The notes: generated by a model from the sequence alone, not told the origin. 64,000 bases of DNA from Bacillus infantis (GCF_020171945.1 NZ_JAIVAP010000002.1:1-64000), one strand, 5' to 3'; counted from the stretch's first letter, positions 35,216-44,741 are shown. Numbers and translations are program-made.

Positions 35216-35588
35216 TGCATTTTGAGGGAAGTCTTTTAATTGCATATTATGGTAGTTTTTGCATAAAGCTGATTTACAATGGCTATGCATTTAACAGGAT
35301 AAAATCATACAATCTTATTGAGCCTGGCTTATATATAATGCCTTTGACCGGTTATCTGCATCAGCGGGCACCTGCCTGTTCAGCACTTGCCTGAGACGGG
35401 AGGTCCCGGGGAATGGAACCAGCCGGTTATGCAGATTGTGAAGCAATGCATACGCGAGAGCGGGATAAAAACTCCATGTTTATTCAATACTACTTAGGGA
35501 ATGAGTACCGTATCAATCCGAGGGGAAGAATAAGGTGTAGCGCCGGATAAGAACCTCACTCTATTCTTATAAATAAGGAGGAAATCAG
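35216..35588 (+). other. Structured leader between SAM riboswitch and metK
   Basis: About 370 bp without a gene, rich in dyads: ATCTGCAT (35354-35361) with ATGCAGAT (35429-35436), CGGGA-GG-TCCCG (35397-35408), and AAGAATA (35526-35532) with TATTCTT (35562-35568) just before the metK ribosome binding site. A TATAAT at 35334-35339 might be a second promoter. I recognise no riboswitch class. Confidence 0.5.
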
Positions 35589-36788
35589 ATGTCAAATAAA
35601 CGCCGTTTGTTTACTTCTGAATCAGTTACTGAAGGTCATCCGGATAAGATCTGTGACCAGATTTCTGATGCTATTTTAGACGCTATCTTAGCAAAAGACG
35701 CAAATGCCCGCGTTGCTGCTGAAACATCTGTTACAACAGGGTTAGTCCTTGTTGCAGGTGAAATTACAACATCTACATATGTTGATATTCCAAAGCTTGT
35801 CCGCGAAACAATCAAGGAAATCGGCTATACCCGTGCTAAATACGGTTTTGATTCCGAAACATGTGCCGTATTGACTTCCATTGATGAGCAGTCAGCTGAC
35901 ATTGCAATGGGTGTCGACCAGGCGCTTGAAGCGCGTGAAGGCCAAATGTCAGATGAAGAAATCGAAGCGATCGGCGCAGGGGACCAGGGCCTTATGTTCG
36001 GCTTTGCCTGCAATGAAACGAAAGAGCTTATGCCTCTTCCGATTTCCCTGGCACACAAATTATCACGCCGCCTGACAGAAGTGCGCAAAGAAGAGATTCT
36101 TCCGTATCTGCGTCCGGATGGCAAGACACAGGTGACTGTTGAGTATGATGAGAACGACAAGCCGGTACGAATCGATACTATTGTCATCTCCACACAGCAT
36201 CATCCTGAAATCAGCCTGGAGCAAATCCAGCGCAACCTGAAAGAACATGTCATCAATCCGGTCGTTCCAAAAGAACTGATCGATGAAAATACAAAATACT
36301 TCATCAACCCTACTGGCCGTTTTGTTATTGGCGGACCTCAAGGGGATGCAGGTTTGACTGGCCGCAAAATCATTGTTGATACCTACGGCGGATATGCGCG
36401 CCACGGCGGAGGCGCATTCTCCGGCAAGGATCCTACAAAGGTTGACCGTTCAGCAGCTTATGCAGCCCGCTATGTAGCGAAGAATATCGTCGCTGCAGGC
36501 CTTGCTGATAAGGTTGAAGTGCAGCTTGCCTATGCCATCGGTGTAGCGCAGCCGGTTTCCATTTCAGTGGATACATTCGGAACAGGAACTGTAAGCGAAG
36601 ATACGCTTGTCGATCTTGTCCGCGATAACTTTGATCTTCGCCCTGCAGGCATCATCAATATGCTGAACCTGCGCCGCCCTATCTACAAGCAGACTGCAGC
36701 TTACGGGCATTTTGGCCGTACAGATGTTGATCTTCCATGGGAGCGCACTGACAAAGCAGATGCCCTGCGCCAGCAGGCTGTAAAGTAA
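35589..36788 (+). CDS. metK: S-adenosylmethionine synthetase MetK
   Basis: Makes SAM from methionine and ATP. The 399-residue protein shows the family signatures [17 protein letters not shown] (N-terminus), [10 protein letters not shown] (about 115-125) and [16 protein letters not shown] (about 275). ATAAGGAGG precedes the ATG. Expression should fall when SAM is high through the upstream S-box terminator, provided that transcript reaches metK through the 370-bp structured leader. Confidence 0.98.
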   Translation: MSNKRRLFTSESVTEGHPDKICDQISDAILDAILAKDANARVAAETSVTTGLVLVAGEITTSTYVDIPKLVRETIKEIGYTRAKYGFDSETCAVLTSIDEQSADIAMGVDQALEAREGQMSDEEIEAIGAGDQGLMFGFACNETKELMPLPISLAHKLSRRLTEVRKEEILPYLRPDGKTQVTVEYDENDKPVRIDTIVISTQHHPEISLEQIQRNLKEHVINPVVPKELIDENTKYFINPTGRFVIGGPQGDAGLTGRKIIVDTYGGYARHGGGAFSGKDPTKVDRSAAYAARYVAKNIVAAGLADKVEVQLAYAIGVAQPVSISVDTFGTGTVSEDTLVDLVRDNFDLRPAGIINMLNLRRPIYKQTAAYGHFGRTDVDLPWERTDKADALRQQAVK

Positions 36789-36803
36789 TCCTCATATGTA
36801 CAG

Positions 36804-36846
36804 AAAAAGCGGGAGTGCTGAAATATGCAACTCCCGCTTTTATATT
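36804..36846 (+). terminator. Terminator of metK
   Basis: AAAGCGGGAGT / ACTCCCGCTTT-like stem with an 13-nt loop and TTTTATATTT following. Confidence 0.88.
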
Positions 36847-37116
36847 TCGTCTAAGAGGATAGGAGTGTTTAACGGCCTGATGATCTGTGAATAATTCATG
36901 TAAATGCCTAATTTTTCCCCTGCCCGTTTTTCATGTTGATAGTGCCATTTTTTCAGGTTTAGTGGTAGTATTAGAGAGTATGTTTTTTGGGGAAACAATG
37001 TGTGATATTGCAGATTATGGCTGGCCGGGCAGGCACTGCACCGGCATGAATGCCTTCCGCTGTTTTTTTCAGACGGAATGGGATTTTTGACTAAATTGAA
37101 GAAGGTGAACTACATA

Positions 37117-39021
37117 ATGTGCGGTTTTATCGGCTGTGTCCATGAAAATGCGCAAGTTCTGAACGAAGCGCAAAAGCAGCAGTTTGAAAATATGAACAAT
37201 ATTATTACCCACAGGGGGCCTGATGATGCAGGCTATTATAATGATGAGCATATTCAGTTCGGCTTCCGCCGCCTGAGCATCATTGACATCGAATGCGGCC
37301 ATCAGCCGCTGACCTATGAAAATGAAAGATACTGGATCATTTTCAACGGCGAAGTCTACAACTATGTGGAGCTTCGGGAAGAACTCTTAAAAGAAGGCCT
37401 TACATTTGAGACGAATTCAGATACAGAAGTAATTATTGCGCTTTACAGCCACCTGAAGGAAAAAGCGGTCGAAAAGCTCCGCGGGATGTTCTCATTTGTC
37501 ATCTGGGATAAACAGGAGCAGTCCTTGTACGGGGCAAGGGACCATTTCGGGATCAAGCCTTTCTTCTACCTCGAGAATGACGGGAAAACATTCTTTGCTT
37601 CTGAAAAGAAAAGTATCCTGATGGCGCTGGAAAACGACGTCCTTAACTATGAGTCCCTCCAGCATTATTTGACCTACCAGTTTGTCCCGGAGCCGGAAAC
37701 AATGTCCGCGGGCATCCATAAGCTTGAACCAGGCCATTATTTCACAAAAAAAATCGGTTCTCCGATGGACATCAAACGCTATTGGAAAGCATCTTTCCAG
37801 CCTGTCCAAAAGTCTGAGCCGGAATTTGTGAAAGAAATCAAAGACGTCCTGTTCGATTCAGTTAAAATGCATATGCGAAGCGATGTACCGGTCGGTTCTT
37901 TCCTGTCCGGAGGCATTGATTCTTCCATCATTGCATCCATTGCAAAACAGTACCATCCGAATATCAAGACTTTTTCTGTCGGTTTTGAGCGGAACGGGTT
38001 CAGCGAAATTGATGTAGCCAAAGAAACAGCGGATAAGCTTGGTGTTGAAAACATCAGCTATGTGATCACACCGCAGGAGTATATGGATGAATTGCCCAGG
38101 ATCATGTGGCATATGGACGATCCGCTCGCAGATCCGGCATGTGTGCCTTTATACTTCGTTGCCCGTGAAGCAAGGAAGCATGTAACGGTCGTCCTTTCAG
38201 GCGAAGGTGCGGATGAGCTGTTCGGCGGATATAATATTTACCGCGAGCCACAGTCGCTTGAAATGTTCAATAAAATACCGCAGGTTGGGAAAGCCTTCCT
38301 GAGGCTGATTGCCAAGATGATGCCGGAGGGCATGAAAGGCAAAAGCTTCATTGAACGCGGCGTGACGCCGATGGAAGAAAGATATATCGGAAATGCCAAA
38401 ATGTTCACTGAAGAAGAAAAGCGCAGCCTCCTTGGCGTCTACCAGAACGGAATCGATTATAAAGATATCACGAGGCCTTTATATGCTGAGAGCCGCGGCT
38501 ATGATCCGGTGGACCGCATGCAGTATATCGACATCCACACCTGGATGCGCGGCGATATTTTACTGAAGGCTGATAAAATGACCATGGCCCATTCCCTTGA
38601 GCTTCGCGTGCCATTCCTTGATAAAGAGGTATTCAATGTGGCATCAAGGATCCCTACAAGCCTGAAGACGGCCAATGGAACGACTAAATATATCCTGAGA
38701 AAAGCAGCGGAAGGCGTTGTGCCTGATCATGTGCTTACCCGGAAGAAGCTTGGCTTCCCTGTCCCGATCCGCCACTGGCTGAAGGACGAGATGAACGGGT
38801 GGGCAAAAAAAATAATCCGCGAAAGCAGCACGGATCATTTGCTCAACAAAGATTATGTTCTGAAGCTTCTTGAAGACCACTGCCAGGATAAAGCAGACAA
38901 CAGCCGGAAAATCTGGACTGTGCTCATGTTCATGCTCTGGCATGATGTGTATGTCGAAAAGAAATATTCATTTGAAAAGGAACTGATCAGCGAACCATCC
39001 TTTCAGCCAATGAAAGGCTAG
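37117..39021 (+). CDS. asnB: Glutamine-hydrolysing asparagine synthetase AsnB
   Basis: Makes asparagine from aspartate, ATP and glutamine. The start at 37117 exposes Cys2 (MCGFIG), the nucleophile of the Ntn glutaminase domain; GAAGGTGA is 8 bp upstream, and the longer frame would bury the cysteine. The synthetase domain has the PP-loop SGGIDSS near residue 268 and the GADELFGGY motif near 366. Length 634, as in B. subtilis AsnB (632). Its stop codon overlaps the stop of the convergent C39-like peptidase gene. Confidence 0.96.
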   Translation: MCGFIGCVHENAQVLNEAQKQQFENMNNIITHRGPDDAGYYNDEHIQFGFRRLSIIDIECGHQPLTYENERYWIIFNGEVYNYVELREELLKEGLTFETNSDTEVIIALYSHLKEKAVEKLRGMFSFVIWDKQEQSLYGARDHFGIKPFFYLENDGKTFFASEKKSILMALENDVLNYESLQHYLTYQFVPEPETMSAGIHKLEPGHYFTKKIGSPMDIKRYWKASFQPVQKSEPEFVKEIKDVLFDSVKMHMRSDVPVGSFLSGGIDSSIIASIAKQYHPNIKTFSVGFERNGFSEIDVAKETADKLGVENISYVITPQEYMDELPRIMWHMDDPLADPACVPLYFVAREARKHVTVVLSGEGADELFGGYNIYREPQSLEMFNKIPQVGKAFLRLIAKMMPEGMKGKSFIERGVTPMEERYIGNAKMFTEEEKRSLLGVYQNGIDYKDITRPLYAESRGYDPVDRMQYIDIHTWMRGDILLKADKMTMAHSLELRVPFLDKEVFNVASRIPTSLKTANGTTKYILRKAAEGVVPDHVLTRKKLGFPVPIRHWLKDEMNGWAKKIIRESSTDHLLNKDYVLKLLEDHCQDKADNSRKIWTVLMFMLWHDVYVEKKYSFEKELISEPSFQPMKG

Positions 39022-39893
39022 CGGGATAGATAGGTGATTGCCTGTCTTCCCATCTGCACCCAGGCTTCTTCAAAGCCATCAATGGGTGCTTTTTTATTTT
39101 TCTCTCCAGTGAGTGGATCGTTGAAATATACATATTCGGAATCATATCCGGTGATCAGGACTGAATGTTCTTTATAAGTGATCTCAACCGGCCCGCTTGG
39201 CGTCTCCCATGTCTGGAAAAAGTCGGGAGACAGTTTCTGATAGGCCGTATTTGTAATCACCCAGACAGGCTGTCCATCTGATAGATGTGTTTTCAGCTCT
39301 GTAAAGTCAGAACCGGTCAAATCGATTATATCGCCAGGAAGGTACTTTTCGGCCAGATCCTTGACCGGCTTGTGGTACACGCCGAGACCGGGCGCATCAA
39401 GGGAGTACATGTCCCCGATGAAGCCGTCGTTCGGATGGCCGTAATATACTTTGCCATTCTCCTTTTTGTAGGGAGTCGGTTCTTTTTCTATTTCCTTTGC
39501 AAGCGCCATTTTATCTGCCTGAACCCCGGCATGCAGCAGCAGCATGCCGAGACTTGTGACCTCGCAGCCCCGCGGAAGCTCCGGGAGCTGATGCAGGGCA
39601 GGGGCATCAAGCAGCACCTCATCCTTGATTTTGATGATAGGCCGGTCAAGCGTCTTGTCCAAAAAGGAACTTGCTGAGGTCAAAGGGGACCTGATCCATG
39701 ACTTAATCCGGTCCGCAATGCCCCCTGGTGAACCTGGCTGATTATGGTCAATGGCCATGGCCCCTGCAAGGAGAACAGCAATGAAGATAAATAGAATAAG
39801 AGGGCTGAAGAGCCGTTTCCCTTTCTTCGCTTTAAAAAGAAGAGAAAGAAAAAAGATCAGCAGCAATAGAATAACAATAAAGAGATAATTCAT
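39018..39893 (-). CDS. Membrane-anchored C39-like (papain-fold) peptidase
   Basis: A 291-residue protein with an N-terminal membrane helix, a second hydrophobic stretch (about 32-48), and a C39_2-type domain outside the membrane. The catalytic Cys lies in PRGCEVTSLGMLL, the His in KEHSVLITGYD, and the acid in FNDPLTG. Family members cut peptides or act in cell-wall turnover; the substrate here is unknown. ATG at 39893 follows AGGGTGG. Stop codons of this gene and asnB share two bases. Confidence 0.85.
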   Translation of the reverse strand: MNYLFIVILLLLIFFLSLLFKAKKGKRLFSPLILFIFIAVLLAGAMAIDHNQPGSPGGIADRIKSWIRSPLTSASSFLDKTLDRPIIKIKDEVLLDAPALHQLPELPRGCEVTSLGMLLLHAGVQADKMALAKEIEKEPTPYKKENGKVYYGHPNDGFIGDMYSLDAPGLGVYHKPVKDLAEKYLPGDIIDLTGSDFTELKTHLSDGQPVWVITNTAYQKLSPDFFQTWETPSGPVEITYKEHSVLITGYDSEYVYFNDPLTGEKNKKAPIDGFEEAWVQMGRQAITYLSR

Positions 39894-40011
39894 TTGCACC
39901 ACCCTGTATTATCTTGTTCCAGCCCATTCAGCCGCTTTTTGCTGATAAGCATAAGTTTTTTCCAATAGGGTAACTATAAAGTAACTAGCCTGTCCGTTCT
40001 GCAGCCGACTT

Positions 40012-40524
40012 CTAGTCTTTGAGCGACTTATAATACTGGCCCTTTTCGGCATACTCGCGGCTGATCCGCTCCATATCCTTAATATCCTCTTCTGTCAGTT
40101 CCCTGATTACCTTGGCTGGCCTTCCGAATGCCAGCGTATTGGGCGGGATCCTTTTGCCCTGTGCTACAAGGCTGCCGGCCCCGATAAAGGCGCCTTCCCC
40201 GATTTCGGCGTTGTCGAGGATGATGGAGCCCATGCCGATCAGCGCTTTTTTGCGGATGATGCAGCTGTGCAGGATGACCTGGTGTCCGATGGTCGCTTCA
40301 TCTTCAATGATCAGCGGGTTGCCGGGGCTTTGGTGAAGGACGGAATTGTCCTGGACGTTTACTTTTCTTCCGATGATTGTCGGGGCTACATCTCCGCGGA
40401 TGACAGTATTGAACCAGATGCTGGATTCGTCCCCGATTTCAACATCCCCGGTGATGGTTGCATAATCAGCGATGTACGCTGTCGGCGAAATACGGGGCAT
40501 CTTCCCTTTATATGGGTATATCAT
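40012..40524 (-). CDS. ytoA: Gamma-carbonic-anhydrase-like hexapeptide protein YtoA
   Basis: A 170-residue left-handed beta-helix protein built of hexapeptide repeats, with metal-ligand-type histidines in LHQSPGN, IGHQVILHS. The family includes gamma carbonic anhydrases, but activity of YtoA-type members is unproven. ATG at 40524 follows AGGGAG and gives MIYPYKGKMP, nearly identical to the B. subtilis start. Divergent from ytpA. Confidence 0.92.
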   Translation of the reverse strand: MIYPYKGKMPRISPTAYIADYATITGDVEIGDESSIWFNTVIRGDVAPTIIGRKVNVQDNSVLHQSPGNPLIIEDEATIGHQVILHSCIIRKKALIGMGSIILDNAEIGEGAFIGAGSLVAQGKRIPPNTLAFGRPAKVIRELTEEDIKDMERISREYAEKGQYYKSLKD

Positions 40525-40692
40525 TTTATACACTCCCTAGTTGTAATAGTTAGATTTTATCATTTTTTGTCAGAGCAGGCCGCCATTTTTTGCAGAAGAT
40601 TGTTTTTTTTCGATGAAGCTGCCGTTTGGCAAACAGCTTCTGTTTATAGGATAATGCTAGTAGAAAATTTGAGTACCGACAGGAGGAACACT

Positions 40693-41496
40693 ATGTGGAA
40701 ATGGGAAGCTGAAGGAGAGGCTAAGGCGGTAATCGTAATGGTCCATGGTGCCATGGAGCATCATCGCCGGTACGGCTGGCTTATCGAAATGTGGCGCTTA
40801 TCCGGTTTTCATGTAATAATGGGCGATCTTCCAGGCCAGGGCATGACAACCAGATCAAGAAGAGGCCATATCGACTCCTTTGATGAATACATATATGAAA
40901 TTAAGGACTGGATCCAGGCTGCCTATCAGTTTGAACTGCCTGTATTCCTGCTTGGGCACAGCATGGGAGGCCTTGCATCGATCAGGCTGCTTCAAACAGA
41001 CCGGATGAATCTGGCCGGTGTCATCTTGTCCTCTCCTTGCCTTGGACTGGTTCAAAAGCCATCCGGTGTGCTGAATCTCCTATCTTACGGGCTTAATAAA
41101 GTGGCGCCCAGCCTCAGGATGAATTCCGGGCTGACGATTGATATGGCTACAAGAAATAAGGATGTGCAGGAAGCGGACTTAAATGACAGCCTTTATGTGA
41201 CAAAGGTATCTGTCAGATGGTACAGAGAGCTTGTGCATGCCATGAAGCTCGCTTTTGAAAATCAGGAAAAAACACAGGATATTCCCATGCTTGTCATGCA
41301 GGGAGGGGACGACAAGATTGTCAATAAAGCGACGGTAAAAACCTGGTTCAATCAGGCTCCCCTGACGGAAAAAAGATTCAAGGAATGGCCAAAATGCTAT
41401 CATGAAATCTTCAATGAACCGGAACGGGAAGAAGTTTTCGAATATGCCAAGGACTTTGTCGACAGCCAGCTGAAAACGCTCGGCTACCTTGTTTAA
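40693..41496 (+). CDS. ytpA: Lysophospholipase-like hydrolase YtpA
   Basis: A 267-residue alpha/beta hydrolase of the monoacylglycerol-lipase type. The motifs are VHGAMEHHRRYG (oxyanion loop), GHSMGGLA (Ser nucleophile, about residue 98), GGDDKIV and CYHEIFNEPE (His). In B. subtilis ytpA is needed to make bacilysocin, a lysophospholipid antibiotic. AGGAGGAACACT precedes the ATG at 40693. It forms an operon with ytpB, 11 bp away. Confidence 0.92.
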   Translation: MWKWEAEGEAKAVIVMVHGAMEHHRRYGWLIEMWRLSGFHVIMGDLPGQGMTTRSRRGHIDSFDEYIYEIKDWIQAAYQFELPVFLLGHSMGGLASIRLLQTDRMNLAGVILSSPCLGLVQKPSGVLNLLSYGLNKVAPSLRMNSGLTIDMATRNKDVQEADLNDSLYVTKVSVRWYRELVHAMKLAFENQEKTQDIPMLVMQGGDDKIVNKATVKTWFNQAPLTEKRFKEWPKCYHEIFNEPEREEVFEYAKDFVDSQLKTLGYLV

Positions 41497-41507
41497 GAGG
41501 TGTTGAA

Positions 41508-42599
41508 ATGACTGTACCTTCCATGCCGATTCCTTTAATGACAAAGGTATATAAAAAAATAATCCCTGAAGTCCACCGCGAGCTGGCGTACTGGAGGGAA
41601 AGAGCAGAGAATATCCCTGATCCGGAGCTTAGAAAGCAGGCGCTGGCAAGCATCGGCCATAAAGCCTTCCACTGCGAGGGAGGGGCCATCATGGCCCTTT
41701 TGGCCAAGGACCGGTACAAGGAGGCAGTCCGGTTCATTGTCGCCTATCAGACGGTCAGCGATTATCTGGATAATCTTTGTGACCGAAGCACTTCCCAGGA
41801 CCCTGCTGATTTCTCCGCCCTTCATGAGGCAATGGATGATGCCCTTTCCCTCGAGCCGGGATCAGGTGATTACTACCGGGAGCGGCAGGAGAAAGAGGAT
41901 GGCGGGTATCTCGCAGAATTGGCCGGCGCCTGCCGGGGGATGCTGAGGGGCTGCAGGCATTATGAAAGCATCCGCTCTTATTTGAAGGAGCTTTGCCGCT
42001 ATTACTCGGATCTGCAGATACATAAACATGTCTGTCTCGAAGAACGTGTCCCGAGGCTGCAAAATTGGCATGCAGAATACAGGGGACTTGTACCTGAAAT
42101 GGAATGGTATGAATTTTCAGCCTGTTCCGGCTCTACACTCGGTATTTTCAGTCTTGTGTCCTTCGCCCTGTCTGATGAATTTGCAGAGGAGGATGCAGCA
42201 AAGATCCGCCACGGCTATTTTCCTTATATCCAGGGACTTCATATCCTCCTCGATTACCTGATCGACCAGGAGGAAGACCTGGAGGGAGGAGACTTGAATT
42301 TCTGCTTCTATTATCAGGATGAACAGCAGCTTTTTGCACGATTGCAGCACTTTATTGCCGAAGCGGATAAGCATATTGAAGGACTGCCGCACAAGAGCTT
42401 CCACCGGCTTATCAACAGGGGGCTGCTCGGCATTTACCTCTCCGATGAAAAAGTGCGCAGGCAAAAGCATGTGCGCCGCCTGGCCCGCCATATCATAAAA
42501 ACAGGCGGTCCAGTCAGCTATTTCTTTTATGTAAATGGAAGGGCCTATCGGACCGTACAGAAATGGATGCCCGCAGGATTGGCCAGGCTGCTTTTTTAA
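41508..42599 (+). CDS. ytpB: Tetraprenyl-beta-curcumene synthase YtpB
   Basis: A 363-residue all-helical DUF2600 enzyme that cyclises the C35 heptaprenyl diphosphate to tetraprenyl-beta-curcumene, the first step of C35 (sesquarterpene) synthesis in Bacillus. The Asp-rich DYLDNLCDRS segment near residue 85 is the family's metal-binding motif. AAGAGGTG precedes the ATG. The partner squalene-hopene-type cyclase (SqhC) is not in this window. Heptaprenyl diphosphate is also the side-chain source of menaquinone-7, so it may draw on the same pool as MenA. Confidence 0.92.
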   Translation: MTVPSMPIPLMTKVYKKIIPEVHRELAYWRERAENIPDPELRKQALASIGHKAFHCEGGAIMALLAKDRYKEAVRFIVAYQTVSDYLDNLCDRSTSQDPADFSALHEAMDDALSLEPGSGDYYRERQEKEDGGYLAELAGACRGMLRGCRHYESIRSYLKELCRYYSDLQIHKHVCLEERVPRLQNWHAEYRGLVPEMEWYEFSACSGSTLGIFSLVSFALSDEFAEEDAAKIRHGYFPYIQGLHILLDYLIDQEEDLEGGDLNFCFYYQDEQQLFARLQHFIAEADKHIEGLPHKSFHRLINRGLLGIYLSDEKVRRQKHVRRLARHIIKTGGPVSYFFYVNGRAYRTVQKWMPAGLARLLF

Positions 42600-42605
42600 A
42601 ATTGG

Positions 42606-42640
42606 CATTGTACAGCGCTGTCTTTTTGGCAGCGCTGTTT
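42606..42640 (+). terminator. Terminator of ytpA-ytpB
   Basis: ACAGCGCTG-TCTTTTTGG-CAGCGCTGT followed by TTCATT; strong stem but short T-run. Confidence 0.65.
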
Positions 42641-42723
42641 CATTGGGTAAGGAGAATGATAAAACTGGCCCCGTCTTTCTGACCCACAGTGTTTCCCCGC
42701 CCGTGCATTGCAGCGGTATAACA

Positions 42724-42749
42724 AAGAAGCCTGCACAGCGGCAGGCTTT
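42724..42749 (-). terminator. Terminator of mnmM
   Basis: Minus strand AAGCCTGCCGCTGTGCAGGCTT followed by CTTTGTT, touching the stop codon. Confidence 0.75.
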
Positions 42750-43321
42750 CATCTTTTTTCAATGGCAATAATAAAAGGCGGTTTATTGGCCTGGTTGATG
42801 AATTGGTATTGCAGGACATGGGCGCGCTCCTGCTCAATTGTTTTAACATATCGCAGGAGATAGTCCCTTTCAACGGCCCCTTCAAAATGCCCATGGTAGA
42901 TCACCAGGACGATGACAGCTTCTGGCGGCATGACTTCCAGAAGCTGTTCAATTGCAGAAATGGTTGTTCGCGGACGGGTGACCACAGTTTTGTCGCTTCC
43001 TGGCAGATAGCCCAGATTGAAGACGGCTGCAGCAATTTTCTTATGATGGACAGGCGGTATGCACTCCAGCAGCTGTTCATGGCCGCTGTGAAAAAGCGTT
43101 ACCCGCTCTTCCATGCCATGCCCGGATAAGCGGGTTCTGCTATTTTGTATAGCCTGTTCCTGGATGTCAAACCCATATACCCGCCCGTTCGGACCGACCA
43201 GATTAGCCAGGTAAAGGGCATCATGGCCATTGCCAAGAGTGGCGTCAACAACGACATCCCCGGGACTTACCGCTTTCTCAAGGATGGTCCTGGCGTAGGG
43301 AAGAATTCTCTCAAGTTTCAT
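42749..43321 (-). CDS. mnmM: tRNA (mnm5s2U34) methyltransferase MnmM (YtqB)
   Basis: A 190-residue class-I SAM methyltransferase with motif I VVDATLGNGHDA (about 25-36), FDIQEQAI (motif II) and VFNLGYLPGSD as motif IV. YtqB-type proteins methylate 5-aminomethyl-2-thiouridine at the wobble position of tRNA, the last step of mnm5s2U34 synthesis in Gram-positive bacteria that lack MnmC. The neighbouring radical-SAM gene ytqA acts in the same pathway. ATG at 43321 follows GGAGGT. Confidence 0.9.
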   Translation of the reverse strand: MKLERILPYARTILEKAVSPGDVVVDATLGNGHDALYLANLVGPNGRVYGFDIQEQAIQNSRTRLSGHGMEERVTLFHSGHEQLLECIPPVHHKKIAAAVFNLGYLPGSDKTVVTRPRTTISAIEQLLEVMPPEAVIVLVIYHGHFEGAVERDYLLRYVKTIEQERAHVLQYQFINQANKPPFIIAIEKR

Positions 43322-43369
43322 GACAAACCTCCATGCATAGCAGTATGTATTATTGGTATAAGCTATAAA

Positions 43370-43406
43370 GACAAAACAGGCTGCACCGATGAATTGCCGG
43401 TGCAGC
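43370..43406 (-). terminator. Terminator-like hairpin between ytqA and mnmM
   Basis: Minus strand GCTGCACCGG-CAATTCAT-CGGTGCAGC followed by CTGTTTTGTC, in the 101-bp gap after ytqA. Probably a partial terminator. Confidence 0.6.
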
Positions 43407-43422
43407 TGATGTTAACACGAAT

Positions 43423-44394
43423 TTACTGTAAAGCACCGGTTTCTGAAGGCTGTTTATAATATTTCCCCTGCCAGCTGCCGCGGCGCTTAAGCTCGGCATC
43501 AATGGAATTAAGGACATCCCATTTATTGACGCTCCACATCGGGCCGATCATCAGATTGATTGGGCCATCCCCTGTTATCCGGTGAATAATCATTTCCGGC
43601 GGAAGGATTTCAAGCTGATCGCAGACGAGCCGGACATAGTCTTCCTGGGAGAGGAATTCCAGCATTCCTTTTTCATACTGCTTGACCATCGGCGTTCCTT
43701 TCAGCAGGTGGAGCAGATGAATCTTTATTCCCTGAACGTCAAGTTTGGATACCTCCCGGGCCGTCTCCATCATCATTTCCGGCGTCTCAAGCGGAAGGCC
43801 GTTAATGATATGTGAACAGACGCGGATGCCATGCCTGCGGAGCTTGCTGACACCGTCGATATAGCATTGGTAATCATGCGCTCTGTTGATCAGCAGGGCC
43901 GTCTTCTCATGCACTGTCTGCAGGCCAAGTTCCACCCATAGGTAAGTTCTTTCGTTCAGTTCAGCCAGATATTCGATGACATCATCAGGAAGGCAGTCAG
44001 GGCGAGTCGCTATCGACAGGCCGACAACGTCTTCCTGTGCAAGCACCTTTTCGTAGCGCTCCCTCAATACTTCGACAGGTGCATGAGTGTTGGTGAAGGC
44101 CTGGAAGTAAGCCATATACTTGCCTTCCTTCCATTTATGATGCATCTTCTGCTTGATTTCATTAAATTGGTTTTCCAGATCATCAGCCCGGCTGCCGGCA
44201 AAGTCGCCGGAGCCGGCGGCACTGCAGAATGTACAGCCGCCAAAGGCACGTGTACCGTCACGGTTCGGGCAGTCAAAACCTCCGTCAAGAGCCACCTTGA
44301 AGACTTTATGGCCAAAAACCTGGCGGAGATGGTAATTCCACGTGTGGTATCTTTTATTGTCTGAGGCAAATGAAAAAGGATTGGCCTGATTCAT
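43423..44394 (-). CDS. mnmL: TIGR01212 radical SAM protein YtqA (MnmL)
   Basis: A 323-residue radical SAM enzyme. The iron-sulfur ligands follow the family spacing in FDCPNRDGTRAFGGCTFC (Cys-x11-Cys-x2-Cys) rather than the common CxxxCxxC. YtqA has been linked to conversion of cmnm5s2U to nm5s2U in tRNA, the step before MnmM. ATG at 44394 (MNQANPF) follows GGAGGTGTCTGAC; a long upstream extension has no binding site and is not conserved. Confidence 0.87.
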   Translation of the reverse strand: MNQANPFSFASDNKRYHTWNYHLRQVFGHKVFKVALDGGFDCPNRDGTRAFGGCTFCSAAGSGDFAGSRADDLENQFNEIKQKMHHKWKEGKYMAYFQAFTNTHAPVEVLRERYEKVLAQEDVVGLSIATRPDCLPDDVIEYLAELNERTYLWVELGLQTVHEKTALLINRAHDYQCYIDGVSKLRRHGIRVCSHIINGLPLETPEMMMETAREVSKLDVQGIKIHLLHLLKGTPMVKQYEKGMLEFLSQEDYVRLVCDQLEILPPEMIIHRITGDGPINLMIGPMWSVNKWDVLNSIDAELKRRGSWQGKYYKQPSETGALQ

Positions 44395-44741
44395 GTCAGA
44401 CACCTCCTTTGATAAACGCGGAGCATCCGCTTTTCTATAATGGATTTTACCATAAATTAAATTGAAGGGGCATGCAGTATTTACTTTGGCGGATTTTGGA
44501 CCTATACATGTGAAACTTTGTTTCAACGCCTTTCAGCGGTGATTATCGGGATAAATGAGCCCAAAATCAACAGCAATGTGTACCTTAGCAACTGTTTTAA
44601 AAATTTTTGCCAGTCAGCCGGTTGGAGGGAATGGGGCTGCCATGATTTCCCGCCTTAAGTCTGTGATAGAAATGTGCCCGTGAAACACACTAATAGGGAA
44701 GCTTAAAGCTTCTCCACTGAGATTTATAAGGAGGGTATATG
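44395..44741. other. Divergent ytqA / ytzC gap with family B repeat
   Basis: 347 bp without a gene. It holds a family B repeat at 44485-44577, and must hold the two divergent promoters. No other structure is seen. Confidence 0.5.
44485..44577. repeat. Family B repeat, copy 2
   Basis: Outer arms GATTTTGG (44492-44499) and CCAAAATC (44561-44568), a GTGAAAC-TTT-GTTTCAA hairpin, CGCCTTTCAGC, and AAATGAGCCCAAAATCAACA identical to the right arm of copy 1. Confidence 0.65.

Noticed and set aside
35216-35588. Cobalamin riboswitch or second S-box in the metK leader
   Set aside because: ACCTGCC and AAGGTGTAGCGCC recall pieces of known motifs, but the flanking consensus elements (B12 box order, AAGGTGCTAA with P1) are missing.
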